Shown in pieces: positions 59,519 to 64,000 of a stretch of DNA of 64,000 bases. The translations under genes and the position numbers were made by a program. The stretch lies in NCBI GenBank assembly GCA_013368315.1, contig JAACJM010000004.1, positions 248,001-312,000 on the forward strand, written 5' to 3'. Numbering within the stretch: position 1 is the stretch's first letter; every line of letters starts with the position of its first letter. The notes beneath the pieces were generated by a model. That model did no database searches. It worked only from the letters and a program-made list of their open reading frames with translations, and was not told where the DNA came from. This stretch comes from Tetrapyrgos nigripes (Eukaryota; Basidiomycota; Agaricomycetes; Agaricales; Campanellaceae).

Positions 59519-61029
59519 ATGGAAAACCGCGTTTTGATCATCGGAGCAGGTAGGTTAGTTTGAAGTCAGGACATATACGCCTTGACCTTCTTTGGCAGGT
59601 ACTGTTGGCCTCTTAATTGCCCAAAGCTTGAAGAAGGTATGTAGCACCAGCATGGTATCTTTCTGCAGCTTCTAATAAGCATTAACCCCATATGCAGGTC
59701 GGTATCCCATGCATTGTCTTCGAACAAGCCGCTTCCGTCGACGCTCGTCCTCGAGACTGGAGTTTCGGAGTGTATTGGGCCCAAACTCCTCTGGCAGAAT
59801 GTCTACCTGAAGGAATCGATGAGAAATACATCTGGGAAAACGCACAGGTGGACAAACTCACACCGAGAGAAGATCTCGTTCTGCCGTACTACAACTCTGA
59901 GACTGGAGAGCTGATGAAAAATATTCCGACTCCGTTCAGCATTAGATTGGCGAGGAGGAAGCTTCTAAAAATTTTGGCGCAGGGTGTGGATATACGTGTA
60001 CGTACATCATCATTCTGCAGCGGCGTTGACGAGATAAAGATCTCTTTTGGCAGTATGAGAAACGGCTTGCAGACGTGAAGGTAGAGGGCGAGACTGTCAC
60101 GGCTATATTTGAGGACGGCACCAAGGAAGAGGGGAAGCTGTTGATTGGATGCGACGGTGCTCATTCCAGAGTCAGAAACTTCCTCCTAGGTCCGGAAAAG
60201 GCAGCATTGAAGCCGTTGCCGTTTGGGTGCCATGCAGTGATGACCAGCCTGCCCAAGGAGACTGCGTTGGCGATTCTTGAAATGAATCCAAGATGCATAG
60301 CTACCGTAGAGCCGAGGAGCTACTTCGGATGGATCAGCAGTGGGTGCAATTGACAAGAATACGAGAACTATCCCAAATCTGACCCAAGACGTTGTAACAG
60401 TTCATGATGGTATCGACTCTGACCCGGCCAAGTGGAAATTCACGCTCCTCATAACATGGCCCGAGACGGAATCCGACATGAAGGAGACTGGGGTGAACAA
60501 CTTGTCAACCAGGCCTGACATCGTCCAAGACATGAAACGGAGAACTGAAGCCTTTGCTGAACCATTCAGATCATTTTTCCAAGCTGTCCCAAACGATGCA
60601 CTTGCATGGCACAATCGTCTCAGCAACTGGCCTACTGAGAAATGGGATAACAAGAACGGAAGGGTGACACTAGCTGGAGACGCGGCGCATCCGATGACAT
60701 TCCGTGAGTGTGATGATACTGAGATTATGGAGACACACTGATGGTTTTCACAACTTGAAGATCGAGGCCAAGGTTTGAACAATGCAATCACTGATGCTTG
60801 CACACTCTTGCGTGCTCTCCGAGAACACCATCCTGCTGATGTGGGTTCGTATGTCGAGGCGCTGAAGGTGTACGAAGGAGACGTTTGGAAGCGGGGAAGA
60901 GAAGCCGTGTTGTCGAACGAAGAGAACACTATGATGCTTCATGACTGGAAGAGCGTTGAACAGAGCCCTATATTCAACGTTGGAGTGGTGACAAACGCAC
61001 CGGGCAGGAAAGCCAAGGCCAAAGTGTAG
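59519..61029 (+). CDS. FAD-dependent monooxygenase, array copy E
   Basis: MENRVLIIGAG joins GTVGLLIAQSLKK and then VGIPCIVFEQAASVDARPRD. WSFGVYWAQTPLAECLPEG is shared exactly with D. Later exons give LLIGCDGAHSRVRNFLLGPE, the segment SDPAKWKFTLLITWPETESD, and VTLAGDAAHPMTF joined to HRGQGLNNAITDACTLLRAL. The tail is IFNVGVVTNAPGRKAKAKV with TAG at 61027-61029. About 415 residues, all frames intact. D and E resemble each other more than either resembles B/C, which suggests they arose as an inverted pair. Substrate and pathway are unknown. Confidence 0.88.
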
Positions 61030-61840
61030 ACTTGATGCCATCGTCACATATAGTCGGTGTGGAATGTATTCGTCCTATCAGATACTAGATCCTGAAGCAA
61101 ATCCTGGCATCTGAAGCAAGGGAGAGAGATACAAGGAGGACATTGATGTACGACGATGGTGAATATCTGACCACTCCAACCTCAAACCCACAAGTGTAAA
61201 ACGATGTCCAAGGTCTATCATGACAACTTTGAGATGGTCATGAGCGCGTATGCTAAGAGCACACACCAAGGTCTAATCTAATCCCTCCAGGGTGACGGTC
61301 ATGAGAGATTTCGAAAAACGCTTTGTAACAGTTTGTCTTGACTCTTCATTCAAGTTCTTACTCAGTTTACTGCTACTTTCAACTTTTCTCTTGTCTGAAC
61401 GCTTGGTAATAACTACGTTTTGATTCAACGCTTGGCCTTTAGTAGCCTCTACAGGCTCTGTTTCAGATTAATGGCCAGCTTATATTGCAGCACAACTCTT
61501 CCCTGATCTCACTGCCATCTCATTCGTCAATCCCAGTGACCGTAATCGAATGCGGAAGGCTCAAAAATTTTCAAGCTTAGTGGAGTAGCCAAATAGACAA
61601 CAGGATGGTTGGATATCTAGGACAACTTCGGAAGCTTGTGAGTAGATCGAATATAAAACTACAGACAGAAACTCATCTTTGAAAGCTTCAGGAAAAGATG
61701 CAAACTGATCGTTGATCTGGGCAGCGGAAGAATTGTATCCAAGTACACGCTCGTGTTAGGAGTTGATAGTTATGGCTGAGATAAAGCAGCTTGATTATGC
61801 GTTCGCTAGTCACTGCATTTCCTCTAGGTTGGCATCCTTA
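61030..61840. other. Spacer downstream of the monooxygenase array
   Basis: No gene is supported. The stretch is moderately AT-rich and holds the 3' UTR of E and the likely promoter or first exon of the Ser/Thr-rich gene that follows; no signal-peptide exon could be identified with confidence. Confidence 0.4.
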
Positions 61841-62986
61841 TTTCCGGTATCGCAACGCTTGTCGTTTCCCCAAACACAGCCAATGACCCTGCGAAGAGGG
61901 AAAACTGGCAGACTTTTCGTCAACCCAAGTCACGGACATGCTTGACCGGTACTGGAACTCCGATGATCTCTGTTCTCTTAGACCGGCTGGACGATGATCC
62001 AACAGTCACGGTGGCCAAACTTGGACTCAGACTGCCAGGTCCACTGCTTTCACTACTCGGTCGGCTACAGTCACTGCCAGTTCTGATATCAGTACCTCAC
62101 AATACAACTATCACCCCTGGAACGACTACCACCACCAGTATCTCCACTGTTACCGTGATGACTACCGTGAATACAACTGTTCCCGATAAGGCCGTCACTC
62201 AGACGTCCCTTGTTAGAACTTTCACCATTGCTTGCTACATCAGCAACGTAAGTTTTCCATTTCTCTCCAGGTCCTACGGAAGCTGATGAGTACATTCAGA
62301 ATTTCGTACTCCCGTATCCCATACACTCCAGCTCCACCAATCAAACGTGACAGACTGTGCCAAGCCTGCCCCAAGCCTGCCCCAGTGCCCCCAGATCTGA
62401 GGGAGGTGCCCATAGTCTTTCACGACCAAGACCATCACCATCGGCATCACGAAAACTACCTCTCCCATTCTCATTGTCGCCGTCACGTCTTTCCGGAACT
62501 GTGACCAACGTCAGCACCGTCAGCACTACCCCCACCGTGTCTACAACTGTCCTAACGGCAGCCGCCCTCCCAGTTACCCATACCGGCCACACCACAGCGA
62601 CCACAGTCGTAGACTCCACGTCGACCTTTGCAGCTGTCATTTCCACCCAAAGCAAAACTTCCACGAGTCAATATCAGAAGGTTATGGGGCCAACAACCAG
62701 TTGTACTTACAACCACTACTACGCTTATACCCCAGTCAACAATACTGCTGGGCCAAACAACGATTATGTAGTTGGTATAGACCAGTATCTGTCGTTGTGC
62801 GACCAGGAGCAAGACTGTCAATTTGCGTTCTTTATCGACATCATTTACAGAAACGGTATGGATGGGGCATTTTGCATTCGTGATAACGCGTACTTGCAAT
62901 GTAGGTTTCCGGCGAAAATGTCTGTGGGATTCAACAAAGTAGGCTCGTCTCAAGCTCGTCTACTACTGAGCCCAGAGCTGAGTTGA
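61841..62986 (+). CDS. Ser/Thr-rich mucin-like hypothetical protein with Cys-containing C-terminal domain
   Basis: Open frames separated by probable introns encode Thr/Val/Ser repeats (TTTTTSISTVTVMTTVNTTV near 62110-62190 and NVSTVSTTPTVSTTVLTAAA near 62508-62570). A folded-looking C terminus follows, with spaced cysteines: SCTYNHYYAYTPVNNTAG, LSLCDQEQDCQFAFF, GAFCIRDNAYLQCRF. The stop is at 62984-62986. The final segment is weakly reminiscent of a PAN/apple-type or other lectin-like domain found on secreted fungal proteins; that is a guess. A hydrophobic stretch VGILISGIATLVVS at about 61832-61875 could be part of a signal anchor. The gene start and the exon join near 62250-62500 are unresolved. 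Confidence 0.5.
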
Positions 62987-63469
62987 AGAAAAAGTCCTAG
63001 TAGTAGTACTTACAAACACAAGGGGGCTTGTGGGTTTTCCAAAATTTATGTAGTATTTTCAAAGTACTTTCATTTTCGTTCTCGCCGAGGCAGTTCCTCA
63101 GTTGACTCCTGTGTGTACGTATTACCCTATAAGATCATTCGTTGCGTATTTGAAAATTGAAGGTTTCCAGTCATTTGCAATAGGCGTGGGATCAAATGTG
63201 GCTTCATTCCAAACGTCGACGTCCCAATTGTCGAAACCTTCTCTTTTAGTCCAGGTTCATTAATGCTCTTGAAACTGTACCTCTCGTAGTAGCTCGGAAC
63301 CAACAATCGCTAGGCACTATCAGGAAGAGTCGACGTCAAGACGTACCAGCTTGCAAGATGTCACCTCAAGTTCTCCGTGCTCATTTTGTAGTGCTAATAT
63401 ACTTCAGCGGCGAACGGTGAGACGGCCTTTTACTGTTTCCAACGGTACCGGGTTTACGACGATGCCTTT
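62987..63469. other. Spacer without a supported gene
   Basis: Nothing recognisable beyond possible 3' UTRs of the two flanking convergent coding regions. Confidence 0.4.
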
Positions 63470-63725
63470 TTAGCGCTTTAGCGGTTGTGAAGCCCTAGGC
63501 TCGCCAAGACCACTCATGTATTCTTCCAGAACCATGAAACGAGCGATACGGCGTAGGCCTTCTATTGCGGCTAGACTGTGACCCACCGCAGCATCGGTCT
63601 TTCCAGGTCCCTCTCCGCGGCTGCCGTCGTCTTTCAGTTCAAATTGGTCCCGACGGTTGAAGTCCGGTATGTTGAAGCTGTCTCTGGATCTTTTGACAAG
63701 TCTATTTCTCTTACCAAAGTAGGCT
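63470..63725 (-). CDS. 3'-terminal exon of an unidentified gene
   Basis: On the minus strand an open frame free of stops runs from a CACAG-type acceptor near 63722 to TAA at 63470-63472. It reads YFGKRNRLVKRSRDSFNIPD, then FNRRDQFELKDDGSRGEG and HSLAAIEGLRRIARFMVLEE, ending GEPRASQPLKR. Composition and codon pattern look protein-coding, but there is no start, and upstream exons were not resolved before the window edge. I do not recognise the family. Confidence 0.4.
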
Positions 63726-64000
63726 GTGTATTTTACTGAACGTGGCTCTCAAATTACGCTTACAATGCCCTCGAGCTCATACTGGTTCACTTTTTGGCAG
63801 CCTGGCAGGTACTTGTGCACTCTGCATCAGTCTTCACCTCCGAGTCTTGTGTCGGAATATAGTATGTGTCAAGACGAGATTGTCAACGACGATATGACTT
63901 TCAACATCTGAATTATTGGAGGAAATTGGCAAGGAGACCGAGGCAACTTTCAGCAAGTGTACTGTGTGCCGTCCCTGCAAGGAAAATCCTCTTAGAACCG

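Overview
The window is nuclear DNA of a filamentous basidiomycete, most likely an Agaricomycete. The evidence is many short (about 50-60 nt) GT-AG introns in almost every gene, a fungus-specific elongation factor 3, a fungal nitrate assimilation cluster, basidiomycete-style F-box proteins and a CTR copper transporter. No transposase, reverse transcriptase, CRISPR array, rRNA or convincing tRNA was seen. Exon joins were deduced by eye from reading frames, GT/AG sites and family conservation, so outer coordinates are firmer than individual splice sites.

Layout. 0.3-17.4 kb is housekeeping: a CBM21 PP1-regulatory subunit (+), an FG-GAP/TIP-type membrane protein (+), a spartin-like senescence-domain protein (-), eEF3 (-) and V-ATPase subunit a (-). 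17.7-30.9 kb holds an aldo-keto reductase followed by a complete nitrate assimilation cluster: nitrate reductase (-), nitrite reductase (-) and, divergently, an NNP-type nitrate transporter (+), with GATA-factor-like sites in both promoters. 31-36.4 kb holds a CHMP7/Snf7 ESCRT protein (+), an F-box-type protein (-), and an MCP1-like mitochondrial membrane protein (-). A broken F-box-like fragment follows at 36.6-37.0 kb. 37.1-41.5 kb is a metal-uptake pair, a ferric/cupric reductase (-) and a CTR copper transporter (+) transcribed divergently from one 1.1 kb region. 41.7-48 kb has a Serinc/TMS1 protein (-), AP-3 beta adaptin (+) and an unrecognised multi-pass membrane protein (-).

48.5-61 kb is the accessory part: five paralogous FAD-dependent monooxygenases, here called A (+), B (+), C (+), D (-) and E (+). 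They share intron positions, FAD motifs and, in four of five, a TATA-like core promoter. B and C, with their flanks, are two copies of one recent tandem duplication of about 2.6-3.3 kb whose right edge cut through the EMC4 gene. The intact EMC4 lies after C, and a 5'-truncated copy with a mutated splice donor lies after B. B itself is frameshifted at both ends, so it looks like a dying copy. The last 3 kb has a probable Ser/Thr-rich mucin-like gene and the 3' end of an unidentified minus-strand gene.

Functionally, the window combines a nitrogen-acquisition cluster, a reductive copper/iron uptake pair and a birth-and-death array of monooxygenases with unknown substrate. The array is the most novel element.
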